Shown here piece after piece: positions 1-12,186 of a stretch of 64,000 nucleotides of DNA; position 1 is the first letter of the stretch, and each line of letters starts with the position of its first letter. The position numbers were made by a program, and so were the translations under genes. A model generated the notes under the pieces. That model searched no databases and was not told the origin of the DNA. It was given only the letters and a program-made list of their open reading frames with translations. The DNA is from Glandiceps talaboti. Lineage: Eukaryota; Hemichordata; Enteropneusta; Spengelidae. Location: assembly GCF_964340395.1 (NCBI RefSeq), contig NC_135556.1, forward strand, positions 4,671,501 through 4,735,500, in the 5' to 3' direction.

Positions 1-511
1 GGGGGGGGCAGTGTTTGTTCGTTGGTTTGTTGTCGTTTATTCATGTATGTATCTACTCATGTGTCGGGTAGTGTGTTTGTTTGTGTTTGTGTTTGTTTGT
101 TTACTTGTTTATTTTTACTTGTTTGTGTTTTTTGTTTACTTGTTTGTTTGTATTTGTAAACAAAACTAACTGAGCCTGAGCACCCTGTGGTAAAAGCAGC
201 TAGATCATAGATGCCTTTATTTACCTCCAGCTATGCATGTACATCATTTCGTGTTGTTTGTTTTGTTCCAAGTGATTGTCCGCCCGTGGGAAGGCGGCGA
301 TCACTCTGAACAAAGCAAACGACACAAAACGATGGAAATAGAGGTAAATTAAGGCATCTAGCGACTTTCACCACATCAGATTTTAATCAGATTTGGATGT
401 ATGCTGAACGCGCCCGTATGGAATTATAAATTATTGACAAGCTAGGTAGTCGATAGGTTGGTTGTCTAATTACGGGCAAGTTAGAGGTTTTTCAAGTGAT
501 TGAAAAACAAA
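1..511. other. Upstream region of ZMAT2
   Basis: The first 160 bases are rich in GTTTGT-type repeats. A small hairpin element occupies 210-358 (separate entry). From 359 to the start codon at 512 the DNA is unique-looking and should include the 5' UTR and promoter of the + strand gene. No TATA box stands out. The start codon context is ACAAAATGG. Confidence 0.5.
210..358. mobile_element. Hairpin MITE with TA target duplication
   Basis: The 149-bp segment is almost one long inverted repeat. The left end reads GATGCCTTTATTTACCTC and the right end is its complement with one change, GAGGTAAATTAAGGCATC. The match continues inward through GTGTTGTTTG / CAAACGACAC and GTGATTGTCCGCC / GGCGGCGATCAC. 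TA dinucleotides flank it at 208-209 and 359-360, as expected for a Tc1/mariner-type duplication. It ends about 150 bp before the ZMAT2 start codon. No coding capacity. Confidence 0.8.
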
Positions 512-529
512 ATGGCGGCGTATAATGCG
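512..529 (+). CDS. ZMAT2: ZMAT2 coding exon 1 (18 nt)
   Basis: This exon encodes only MAAYNA and stops at a canonical donor (GCG|GTAAGG) in phase 0. It joins in frame to exon 2 at 5355 (CATACACAG|AAACCA), restoring the short N-terminus before the conserved RKKWDK block. It is far too short for ORF finders. The start was chosen because the ATG has a good context and the joined length matches the family. An unseen alternative first exon is possible. Confidence 0.75.
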
Positions 530-3500
530 GTAAGGTCAACTTGTAACGTAAAATACTGTTTCATGTGTGATCGTAAACTTGCCAAGCCTCTGTGAATTAG
601 AACTATAGTGCCTTTAGTTCCTACATAGAAATGTGAATGTTTTGGTAGCCCTGTCTAACTATCACATCGTAACGTAATGATATATCGTAAACATAACGTC
701 TGCGTCTGCATGCGCTGTTTGTGAATGTTATCATTGATGAGTCTGTATTACTGACTTGACTCGGACAATTGTCAGAATCGAGTCCCGAATTCCTCCGTAT
801 GCAAGCAGGACTACGTGCAACCTAATTTATAATAGAACATAGTCAATGTAGCCTGTCACTCTGTCAGAGGCATAGGGACTTAGGCCATGTAGTATTGGTA
901 GTATACAAAACGAAGATCGAAGACCGAAGATCTTTGCCATGGTTTTATGTACCCGACGATGAAAATATTTCACCACATTCCCAACTTCAAAACCTACTTA
1001 GAAATGAAATAGAGTGAACACCTTATAAATAAATACGAAATGATTGTGCAATGAATTTTTAGGGTAAATCAGATCTCAGTGACAAAATGAATTCTTTTTG
1101 GAAATAGAAAACTTGACATTATAACTTCATGTTTATGGTATTTCCATAATGAAAATATCACATTCACAACTACAGCACTTATTTAGAAGTTAAATCCCAA
1201 TTCATAACCTATTGTTGAAATGAACGATCTTCTATCTTCGATCTTCGCTTTAGAGATTACCCTATCAAATCTCTAAAACGAAGATCGAAGATGGAAGACA
1301 TCTATACTCACTTTAACTTTCTATACATGCAAAATCTAATAAAATCTCTAAATTTACGTCTGCCCTCCGAGTTGGAAGCACCTACCCATTTTTAATCAAA
1401 CAATTGGACTCATTATTAGGGATTTTTAGTCAAAATCAGACCCATATATTGGCGGGGGTTTTTTTTATCACTTCCGGGTTTTCAGGCAAAAATTGGACCC
1501 ATGTTTAGGGATTTTCCCGCGAAAAAGTGGCCCATATTTAGGTATTTTCCCGCGAAAAAGTGGCCAATACGGGCAGTACATATCTGTATACCTTTCTATG
1601 GCGGTACCCCCTTGAGAGGGGGCAGGATGTTGTGACTTGCACAGTATCTTCCTTCGGACGCTTCTTTCCGATGATGTTCGCGTATTCTTCTATTTCAAGT
1701 CATGCAATGCCTCGTTTGACAAGACTCTTGTACCTAGCATCGACCCCCCCCCCCCAGGATATCAAATAGTCCATCCCTTACATAAATCACTGATAATAGT
1801 ACCCATTGAAGTCTGTTTACAAACCAAACTTGTTTCAAACGAAAAATGTAAACTTTGATAAAGAGTTTTATGGACATAGACACAGCATGCAGCACTATTA
1901 CATAAGTGGTACACCTCGTTAAGATATCCTGCTGTTTGGCAAACAGTGAGTATAGATGTCTTCCATCTTCGATCTTCGTTTTAGAGATTTGATAATCTCT
2001 AAAGCGAAGATCGAAGATAGAAGATCGTTCATTTCAACATAAGGTTATAAATTGGGATTTAACTTCTGAATAGGTTTTGTAGTTGGGAATGTGATACATT
2101 TGTTGTATTTTCATTATGAAAATACCATATACGTGAAGTTTTAATGTCAGGTTTTCTATTTCCAAAGAGAATAGGTTTTGTCTGGTATGATTTGGCTTTC
2201 TACCCTAAAAATTCGTTGAACAATCATTTTGCATTTATTTATGAGGTCGTGTTAAGTGATAAAATTGAGGGCTATTAGATTTTGTATGTATAGAAAAATA
2301 CAGTGAGTACAGATGTTACAGATGTCTTCCATCTTCGATCTTCGTTTTAGAGATTTGATAGGGTAATCTCTAAAGCGAAGATCGAAGATAGAAGATCGTT
2401 CATTTCAACAATAGGTTATGAATTGGGATTTAACTTCTAAATAAGTGCTGTAGTTGTGAATGTGATATTTTCATTATGGAAATACCATAAACATGAAGTT
2501 ATAATGTCGAGTTTTCTATTTCCAAAAAGAATTCATTTTGTCACTGAGATCTGATTTACCCTAAAAATTCATTGCACAATCATTTCGTATTTATTTATAA
2601 GGTGTTCACTCTATTTCATTTCTAAGTAGGTTTTGAAGTTGGGAATGTGGTGAAATATTTTCATCGTCGGGTACATAAAACCATGGCAAAGATCTTCGGT
2701 CTTCGATCTTCGATCTTCGTTTTGTATACTACCATGTAGTATTTCTTAGATTGTTGTTTTCCTTGTCAACAGTCTCAATATGATAACGTGTTGATTTGAA
2801 TACAATTCCCCTAGTTATCTTAAATTGATACATTTGTACTTGTAGTAGCATGATTCATGTGATGTTTTTCTTAGGGAAACAGCAATCTAAGTAATAATAC
2901 GTGTCCCTTTGGTCAGAGGCAGTGACTCTGTCACCTGGAGAACCTTGTCTATTTCAAGACACTCCAGGTCATTCTATCGATAGCCTGAAACCTCGAAACC
3001 ATGTCCATTCCAAGACACTCTGGGTCATGCCATTGATAACCTGGAACCATGTCCATTTCAAGATAATCTGGGTCATGCCATTGATAACCTGAAACCATGT
3101 CCATTTCAAGACACTCCAGGTCATTCCATTGATAACCTGGAACCATGTCCATTTCGAGATAATCTGGGTCATTCCATTGATAACCTGAAACCATGTCCTT
3201 TTCAAGACACTCTGGGTCATTCCATTGATAACCTGGATCCATGTCCATTTCAAGACACTCTGGGTCATTCCATTGATAACCTGAAACCATGTCCATTTCA
3301 AGACACACCAGGTCAATCCATTGATAGCCTGAAACCATGTCCATTTCAAGACACTCTGGGTCATTCCATTGATAACCTGAAACCATGTCCATTTCAAGAC
3401 ACTCTGGGTCATTCCATTGATAGCCTGAAACATGTCCATTTCAAGACACACTGGGTCATTCCATTGATAGCCTAAAACCATGTCCATTTCAAGACACTCT

Positions 3501-6500
3501 GGGTCATTCCATTGATAGCCTAAAACCATATCCATTTCAAGACACTCTGGGTCATTCCATTGATAACCTGAAACCATGTCCATTTGAAGACACTCTGGGT
3601 CATGCCATTGATAACCTGGAATCATGTCCATTTCAAGACACGCCAGGTCATTCCATTGATAACTTGGAACCATGTCCATTTCAAGACACTCTGGGTCATT
3701 CCATTGATAACCTGAAACCATGTCCATTTCAAGACACTCTGGGTCATTCCATTGATAACCTGAAACCATGTCCATTCAAGACACTCCAGGTCGACCATTC
3801 CATTGGTAGCCAAGAACCATGTCCATTCAAGACACTCCGGGTCATTCCATTGATAGCCTCAAACCATGTCCATTCAAGACACTCCAGGTTCATTCTGTGG
3901 ATAGCCTCGAACTATGTCTATTTAAAGACACTTCTGATCTTTCCATGGGGCTTTGACACCAAAATACAATTGTCTCAATAAGAATTCTGTATATCAGAAA
4001 CTACTGTGTGTACATGTTGTACTGCCAGTCAAAGAGACACATCATGTCGTGTGTTAGTCAAAGACACACCCACTATGTTGTGTGCCAGCCAGACACCCAC
4101 ACCATATTGTACTGCCAGCCAAAGACACACATGCCATGTTATATGCCACTGCCAGCCTGACACCCATGCCATGTTGTACTGCCAGCCAAAGACACACATG
4201 CCATGTTGTGTGTCAGCCAAAGACACCCATGCCATATTGTGTGCCAGCCAAAGACACCCACGCCATGTTGTGTGCCAGTCAAAGACACACATGCCATGTT
4301 GTGTGCCAGCCAAAGACACACATGCCATGTTGTGTGTCAGCCAAAGACACCCACGCCATGTTGTGTGCCAGTCAAAGACACCCATGCCATGTTGTGTGCC
4401 AGCCAAAGACACACACGCCATGTTGTGTGCCAGTCAAAGACAGCCACGCCATGTTGTGTGCCAACCAAAGACACACACCATGTTGTGTGCCAGTCAAAGA
4501 CACCCATGCCATGTTGTGTGCCAGCCAAAGACACACACCATGTTGTGTGCCAGTCAAAGGCACAGACGCCATGTTGTGTGCCAGCCAAAGACACACATGC
4601 CATGTTGTGTGCCAGCCAAAGACACACACGCCATGTTGTGTGCCAGTCAAAGACAGCCACGCCATGTTGTGTGCCAACCAAAGACACACACCATGTTGTG
4701 TGCCAGTCAAAGACACCCATGCCATGTTGTGTGCCAGCCAAAGACACACACCATGTTGTGTGCCAGTCAAAGGCACAGACGCCATGTTGTGTGCCAGCCA
4801 AAGACACACATGCCATGTTGTGTGCCAGCCAAAGACACACACGCCATGTTGTGTGCCAGTCAAAGACAGCCACGCCATGTTGTGTGCCAACCAAAGACAC
4901 ACACCATGTTGTGTGCCAGCCAAAGACACACACCATGTTGTGTGCCAGCCAAAGACACACACGCCATGTTGTGTGCCAGCCAAAGACACACACCATGTTG
5001 TGTGCCAATCAAAGACACACACGCCATGTTGTGTGCCAGCCAAAGACACACACCATGTTGTGTGCCAATCAAAGACACACACACCATGTCATGTGTAAAG
5101 CCAAAGACACCCACGCCAATCAGGAAATATAAAAAATAGAGGAACATATCTAAGACATCCCCATTCCCATTTAAGTTAATACAAATGTAAATGGCAAAGG
5201 TTTACCGGGACAAGACAAATGTGATATTTACAAAAGTATTAATTAACTAACTGATTTGATATGTAATGTTACACAATTTGAGGGCCTCAAACAATCCTTT
5301 GATGGATTGGATGGGATAATGAGAAATGTCAATGATGTTTCATTTCATACACAGAAACCAGAGGATCATCGTAAGAAATGGGACAAAGAAGAGTATGAGA
5401 AGCTTGCTAGAGAACGTCTCACAGAACAGGAGAAAGAAAGAGAAGCAAAAGGTATGTACTTTATCCAGGCATATCAAAGACACTGTTTCAAATGATTGCA
5501 ATCATACTTAAAGTATGTTTACACAACAGGGCTTACAGTTCAGTGACCAAGTTAGCAGTCACTGTTCAATACAGCTTAGTACAGAAGTCTCTCTGAGTCT
5601 GATGTATCTTGTAATATCCACTACTACTAGAAACTACTTGCATTTTAGTGTGTATCTTTGGTGTACCTTCTTGAAAATTTATTAAATTGGTTGATGATGT
5701 GATGTTTATTTAATTTGAGGTGGTAATCATGTACATGTATAACCTACTTGTAGGGCTGTGAACACCTTTGCTATTTTGTTATGTAAGAATAATATGTGAT
5801 TAAAGCGTAAAAAAGTCAAAGAGTTTGTGATTTCTTGTACATGTATGTTTATAATATGATTTATATATTTATTTTTTTATTCGTACAGAGAAAAGTAAAA
5901 AAGAACCCCCAGTGAGGAGAGAATTCCTTCAACAAAGAGATTACAAAGTAGATCTTGAATCCAAACTAGGAAAGTCTCAAGTTATCACAAAAACAACGCC
6001 ATCATCACAACAAGGAGGCTATTACTGTAATGTATGTGACTGCGTTGTTAAAGATTCCATTAATTTCCTGGATCATATTAATGGCAAGAAACGTAAGTAC
6101 ACTAATGTAATGTAAGTACACTGTATGTGTAGGCAATGTATTTACACACTACACAAATACAGGTAGTGCTATGTAGTGATGTACTATGTAGGCAATGGTT
6201 TTACACCACAAATAGTTCTATGTAATGTAGGCAATGGTTTTACATAAATAGTGCTATGTGATGTAGGCAATGGTTTAACACCACAAATAGTGCTATGTAA
6301 TGTAGGCAATGGTTTTACATAGAAAGCACTATGTAATGTAGGCAATGGTTTTACATAAATAGTGCTACATGTATGTGATGTAGGCAATGGTTTTACATAA
6401 ATAGTGCTATGTGATTTAGGCAATGGTTTTACACCACAAATAGTGCTATGTAATGTAGGCAATGGTTTTACATAAATAGTGCTATGTGATGTAGGCAATG

Positions 6501-9500
6501 GTTTAACACCACAAATAGTGCTATGTAATGTAGGCAATGGTTTTACATAGAAAGCACTATGTAATGTAGGCAATGGTTTTACATAAATAGTGCTACATGT
6601 ATGTGATGTAGGCAATGGTTTTACATAAATAGTGCTATGTGATTTAGGCAATGGTTTTACACCACAAATAGTGCTATGTAATGTAGGCAATGGTTTTACA
6701 TAAATAGTGCTATGTGATGTAGGCAATGGTTTAACACCACAAATAGTGCTATGTAATGTAGGCAATGGTTTTACATAGAAAGCACTATGTAATGTAGGCA
6801 ATGGTTTTACATAAATAGTGCTACATGTATGTGATGTAGGCAATGGTTTTACATAAATAGTGCTATGTGATTTAGGCAATGATTTAACACCACAAATAGT
6901 GCTATGTAATGTAGGCAATGGTTTTACGTAAATAGTGCTATGTGATTTAGGCAATGGTTTAACACCACAAATAGTGCTATGTAATGTAGGCAATGGTTTT
7001 ACATAGAAAGTGCTATGTAATGTAGGCAATGGTTTTACATAGAAAGTGCTATGTGATGTAGGCAATGGTTTTACATAGAAAGTGCTATGTAATGTAGGCA
7101 ATGGTTTTACGTAGAAAGTGCTATGTAATGTAGGTAATGGTTTTGCATAAATAGTGCTATAATGTGATGTAGGCAATGGTTTTACATAAATAGTGCTATG
7201 TAATGTAGGCAATGGTTTTACATAAATAGTGCTATGTAATGTAGGCAATGGTTTTACATAAATAGTGCTATGTAATGTAGGCAATGGTTTTACATAGAAA
7301 GTGCTATGTAATGTAGGCAATGGTTTTACATAAAAAGTGCTATGTAATGTAGGCAATGGTTTTACATAAATAGTGCTATGTAATGTAGGCAATGGTTTTA
7401 CATAAATAGTGCTATGTAATGTAGGCAATGGTTTTACATAAATAGTGCTATGTAATGTAGGCAATGGTTTTACATAAATAGTGCTATGTAATGTAGGCAA
7501 TGGTTTTACATAAATAGTGCTATGTAATGTAGGCAATGGTTTTACATAAATAGTGCTATGTAATGTTGGCAATGGTTTTACATAAATCGTGCTATGTAAT
7601 GTAGGCAATGGTTTTACATAAATAGTGCTATGTAATGTAGGCAATGGTTTTACATAAATAGTGCTATGTAATGTAGGCAATGGTTTTACATAAATAGTGC
7701 TATGTAATGTTGGCAATGGTTTTACATAAATAGTGCTATGTAATGTAGGCAATGGTTTTACATAAATAGTGCTATGTAATGTAGGCAATGGTTTTACATA
7801 AATAGTGCTATGTAATGTAGGCAATGGTTTTACATAGAAAGTGCTATGTAATGTAGGCAATGGTTTTACATAAAAAGTGCTATGTAATGTAGGCAATGGT
7901 TTTACATAAATAGTGCTATGTAATGTAAGCAATGGTTTTACCTAGAAAGTGCTATGTAATGTAGGCAATGGTTTTACATAAAAAGTGCTATGTAATGTAG
8001 GCAATGGTTTTACATAAATAGTGATATGTAATGTAGGCAATGGTTTTACATAAATAGTGCTATGTAATGTAGGCAATGGTTTTACATAAATAGTGCTATG
8101 TAATGTAGGCAATGGTTTTACATAAATAGTGCTATGTAATGTAGGCAATGGTTTAACATAAATAGTGCTATGTAATGTAGGCAATGGTTTTACATAAATA
8201 GTGCTATGTAATGTAGGCAATGGTTTTACATAAATAGTGCTATGTAATGTAGGCAATGGTTTTACATAAATAGTGCTATGTAATGTAGGCAATGGTTTTA
8301 CATAAATAGTGCTATGTAATGTAGGCAATGGTTTTACATAAATAGTGCTATGTAATGTAGGCAATGGTTTTACAGAAATAGTGCTATGTAATGTAGGCAA
8401 TGGTTTTACATAAATAGTGCTATGTAATGTAGGCAATGGTTTTACACAAATAGTGCTATGTAATGTAGGCAATGGTTTTACATAAATAGTGCTATGTAAT
8501 GTAGGCAATGGTTTTACACAAATAGTGCTATAATGTAATGTAGGCAATGGTTTTACATAAATAGTGCTATGTAATGTTGGCAATGGTTTTACATAAATAG
8601 TGCTATGTAATGTAGGCAATGGTTTTACATAAATAGTGCTATGTAATGTAGGCAATGGTTTTACATAAATAGTGCTATGTAATGTAGGCAATGGTTTTAC
8701 ATAAATAGTGCTATGTAATGTAGGCAATGGTTTTACATAAATAGTGCTATGTAATGTAGGCAATGGTTTTACATAAATAGTGCTATGTAATGTAGGCAAT
8801 GGTTTTACATAAATAGTGCTATGTAATGTAGGCAATGGTTTTACATAAATAGTGCTATGTAATGTAGGCAATGGTTTTACACATGTGTTTGATGTACGCA
8901 ATGGATTTAAAACCAAAACAGAAACAATGTGCTAAAGGTGAAGTTGATAATGCAGTGGAAATTATAATCACGTTCAATAGCTACATTTCTGTACACCTTG
9001 TGTACAGTGCAGATGAACCCATCACAGATTATATGTTACTTACACTAGTTAAACAGAGGTTACTTATCTCAGTTTTTGTTCATCTAAATTCTGGTCAATT
9101 GTGGCTTGGCTGACTGTGGCTCTCCAAACATGTCATCAAAACTGAATGCAATTGTAAGTTCTGCTGTACCATAAACAAACCAAGTGAGAACATTCAAACT
9201 GAAAGTGTAGGCTTCTGTGTCCTTGTCTTGGGACCTCACCTCTTGTTATAATATACAAATATAGTCTATAAAGAATGCTAAGTGTGGAGTACGAATTACA
9301 TAAATAATAATCCTTTTTTTATATTTATGGCAAGAAAAGTTTGATTAATACATAGTGGAGGAAATATCTTTATCATGTTTTACAAAAAAAAAACAGTTGT
9401 CATTTGCACCTTATATAATAACATGATTGATAATGGATTGCATAGAATATAATAACAGTCATAATACATTAGGTTTTGACTTTCACGACATGTGTCTTTA

Positions 9501-11528
9501 TCACAAAGAAGTGATTATATTGTATATAGATACATGTAATTCTGAGTTTAGCATCAATGTATGTATGTACATGTATGGATGTATAACCACTTCGTGGGCA
9601 AGAGGGATTTTTAATGAATCTAAGTGCTGTTATAATTCATACAATTCATTGTCACTAATCTCAGAATTACATGTATTTGTAATGTTACTTATTTATTTAT
9701 CTTATCTTTTCACTGCAGATCAGAGGAATTTGGGAATGTCCATGAGAGTTGAAAGGTCATCGCTTGATCAGGTGAAAAAGAGGTTTGAACTTAACAAGAA
9801 AAAAATGGAAGATAAAAAGAAAGAGTACGACTTCGAACAAAGAATGGCTGAACTCAGAGAAGAGGTAAATATACATCTTAACTGAATCAAGGAGGCAGTA
9901 TGATATGGCTATTTCCTCACAGGACTGTTGGTCACAGAAACACAAACTGTTTCCCAAGGGTGAAGCCTGAAGGAAACATTGTGTGCTAGGGTGACCCACA
10001 AGTCTGAAGGGAGCCGATTGATGATACATTGTATTACACAAGTTAGATTAGTCAGCATTTGATTTATAACACACCATATCATTTCCTGAATTTTTGCCTG
10101 ACTCAAAATGATACAACACATTACATGCACTGCTCTGTAGAGGTACAAAATGTACCATAGGACAGTACACACATGTTGACTGATCATGAAGTCAAGGGAC
10201 TTTGGGTCACCCCAACAAAGACTGTTTCCCAAGGACAAAGCCCAAGGACAAAGCCCAAGGAAAATAGTTTGTGTTGGGGTGACCAGCAGCAGGCCTGAGG
10301 GAAACTGACATATGTTGTTGCATGAATACAATCAATCAACAGGTGTTTTGTATAAACACACCACATCATTTCCTCTAGTGTATGCCATGCCTAAATAAAA
10401 AGTACACAGTACATGTACACCTTAGAGTTACCATATTACAACAGTGAAGTTGTTCAGAAAACAACACAGAAATCTATATCTCTGAAAATGTACTTTTTTA
10501 ATAATTACCAACTTTGTTCATTCCAAATCCTTTCTGGCACAAGGTTGGCAAAGTTTGTTTTAAGAAATTGTAAAAGCCATGAAGTTTCTGAGCTATTTTC
10601 TGCTCCACCAGCAGAAGGTGACAACTTATTCATCTGCTGTGAAAACATGCATGCATGCACATAGCTGTATGATGACATCAGTCAGTCAGTCATCAGTATA
10701 GTTTGGCATTAGTGTTTGAGTTCTGATGTTAAGTTTACTGCAACATGTGAAGCAGTGTGTTACATTATAGTTTGACATTAGTGTTTGTTAGTCACTGCCG
10801 GACGAGGTCCGGAACGGGGACTTATGGATTGGGTTCCGTCCGTCCGTCCATCTATCTGTCCGTCCTTCCAGAGCAATTTCTTGGAGATGCCTGGACTGAT
10901 TTTTTTCAAACTTGGTACAGGGGCAACAGACAATGGCATACATATGCACAAAATTTGTTTCATGATACGATCCAATATGGCCACCTAGCAGCCATTCAAA
11001 GTTGGTATTAGGACAGTGTTCTATGACATACATGTGCATATCCATTTTCGTCATGATATGATCCAATATGGCTGCCTGGCAGCCATTTTGTTTGTGAATT
11101 TTCCATGTCCAAAGCCATAACTCAGACATGCTTGAACAGGTTTGATTTGATTTATCATGTATACAACTACAAAAATATGTTTACCCTCATGTACCATATT
11201 ATGGGTAGGGTATTGTAACTATTACTGAAACATTTTCAAACAGCATTCCAGTTGCATGTAGTGCAGCTGTAACATATACATGTACAATGATTATCTATGC
11301 AGTGTTTGCTGTTTGTAATAGTGAATGCATTTGTCAAGTGCAGGAAACTAGCGCTATAGGTGATTGACACAAATTTTTGTATTATTCTAGGAGGAAAAAC
11401 AGAAAGCTTACAGAAAAGAAAAGAGGAAAGACAGGAAGAGGAAAGCTGATGATGATTTAGATGTTGATGGAGATCCCGATATGATGGCAATGATGGGGTT
11501 CTCAGGATTTGGAGGATCAAAAAAATAA
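512..11528 (+). CDS. ZMAT2: ZMAT2 / Snu23 spliceosomal zinc-finger protein
   Basis: Coding exons: 512-529, 5355-5451, 5889-6092, 9719-9864 and 11391-11528. Every junction has GT/AG and matching phase, giving 200 aa; human ZMAT2 is about the same length (199 aa as I recall). After a short N-terminus comes a charged segment ([11 protein letters not shown]), then the ZMAT2 signature around [12 protein letters not shown], then a U1-type C2H2 finger with Cys85, Cys88, His101 and His107; the codon for His107 is split across intron 3. A basic coiled region and a C-terminal [10 protein letters not shown] tail follow. The family is a component of the human B complex (U4/U6.U5 tri-snRNP activation) and acts in the nucleus. 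Orthology is my reading from memory of the family. Introns 1 and 3 are filled with repeats. Confidence 0.95.
897..2733. mobile_element. Foldback transposon (Mutator-like), non-autonomous
   Basis: The ends are inverted copies: GGTAGTATACAAAACGAAGA at 897 and its complement ending at 2733. The arms run about 430 bp (897-1315 against 2304-2733) with high identity. A third, more diverged copy in right-arm orientation lies at about 1945-2290. A perfect 10-bp direct repeat ATGTAGTATT flanks the element at 887-896 and 2734-2743, fitting the 9-11 bp duplications of Mutator-like elements. The middle (1320-1940) has no recognisable transposase. It lies in ZMAT2 intron 1. Confidence 0.85.
2955..3930. 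repeat. Minisatellite, 48-bp unit
   Basis: About 20 tandem copies of a 48-bp unit containing CATGTCCATTTCAAGACACT and CCATTGATAACCTGAAAC, with point variants (CTGGAAC, CCAGGTC). Because 48 is a multiple of three the array is open in several frames, producing fake 147-268 aa proteins with a 16-residue repeat. It lies in ZMAT2 intron 1. Confidence 0.95.
4010..5125. repeat. Minisatellite, about 30-bp unit with 213-bp higher-order repeat
   Basis: Tandem copies of a 29-31 bp unit (CCATGTTGTGTGCCAGCCAA plus AGACACACAY). The distinctive variant CAGCCACGCC recurs at 4441, 4654 and 4867, exactly 213 bp apart, so seven basic units have been duplicated as a block. The unit length lets all frames stay open, so long ORFs here are not genes. 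ZMAT2 intron 1. Confidence 0.95.
6105..8885. repeat. Minisatellite, 36-bp unit with 228-bp higher-order repeat
   Basis: About 77 copies of a 36-bp unit (GTAGGCAATGGTTTTACATA plus AATAGTGCTATGTAAT). The left third is organised in blocks: the variant AGAAAGCACT occurs at 6321, 6549 and 6777, 228 bp apart. The right two thirds are nearly homogeneous. On the - strand it reads as open proteins of 582 and 324 aa with a 12-residue repeat, which are artefacts. ZMAT2 intron 3. Confidence 0.95.
9895..10390. repeat. Imperfect duplication with GGTCACCCC hairpin
   Basis: Two related segments (about 9900-10090 and 10190-10380) share ACTGTTTCCCAAGG and AACACACCAYATCATTTCCT. In the second, GGTCACCCCAACA at about 10206 and TGTTGGGGTGACC ending near 10284 form an inverted repeat around a short GGACAAAGCCCAA tandem. 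ZMAT2 intron 4. Origin unknown, probably a decayed mobile element. Confidence 0.55.
10785..11130. repeat. Dispersed CCGTCCGTCC repeat
   Basis: Begins with GCCGGACGAGGTCCGGAAC and runs through CCGTCCGTCCGTCC into ATGATACGATCCAATATGGC blocks. The same family occurs in reverse orientation near 31690-31780 (GGACGGATGG ... TGTCCGGCTGGGGGC). No coding capacity. It sits in the last ZMAT2 intron. Confidence 0.6.
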
Positions 11529-12035
11529 TTCCGTCCAAAATAATCCATATAGCCAATTGTATGGTTCCATAATGCAATACCCAAACTATGTGTCTTTCAA
11601 ACCACTGGGTTTGTCTTTCAATATCAAATCTGTTTTATGTTTGTCAAGAGCCATCCCCACCCCCACTCACCCACCCCACCCTAGGGTACTAGCACAGGAG
11701 TTGATTGTTGCGTTCATACATTAATTTACTTTAAATATGGCAAGTCTGCAGTCTGTTTTCAGCCTCAGGTAAATAGTTGCTATGTAACAGTCTTCTTGGT
11801 AATTTATATCTTAAAATCTTCAGTATGAATTGAAGGGAAATAAGTTACATTATACCATGTACAAACCAAGTTGAACTAAAAAATATGGAATCTATACCCT
11901 CAGGTCGTTCTATGTCACAACAATGTGTGTCTACATTCATTGGTTCAGCTGTGTTTGCAATGTGAGTCAAAGCATTCAAAATTACCATTATTTTCCCCAA
12001 TTTTTGTTCGATATTACAGGTGCTGGTATAATTAT

Positions 12036-12186
12036 GTTATTCTCCAATATTTTTCTTTATATTTAACCGGAAATACTCATGACCTAACAGTTTTGTCACT
12101 ACTCATTTAGCGACTTGTATTAACAAAGGCCCCTTAGGTCACTCATATTTCTCTTGGCCAAACAAAGAAAAATATTGGGCAGTAAC
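12036..12186. mobile_element. Foldback MITE, family F1 copy 1
   Basis: Inverted-repeat element with ends TATTCTCCAATATTTTTCTT and AAGAAAAATATTGGGC and inner arms CTCATGACCTAA / TTAGGTCACTCAT. The same design appears at 39641-39787 and, partly, at 46615-46732. No coding capacity. Confidence 0.6.

Noticed and set aside
2949-3813. Open frames of 147-268 aa with a 16-residue repeat
   Set aside because: Artefact of the 48-bp minisatellite.
4006-5139. Cysteine/histidine-rich open frames in several frames on both strands
   Set aside because: Artefact of the 30-bp minisatellite. All frames are open at once, which real coding sequence does not do.
6105-8885. CRISPR array
   Set aside because: Tandem units without unique spacers, in an animal intron.
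6184-8916. Open frames of 582 and 324 aa with a 12-residue repeat on the - strand
   Set aside because: They are translations of the 36-bp intronic minisatellite; unit length divisible by three keeps them open, and they sit antisense inside ZMAT2.
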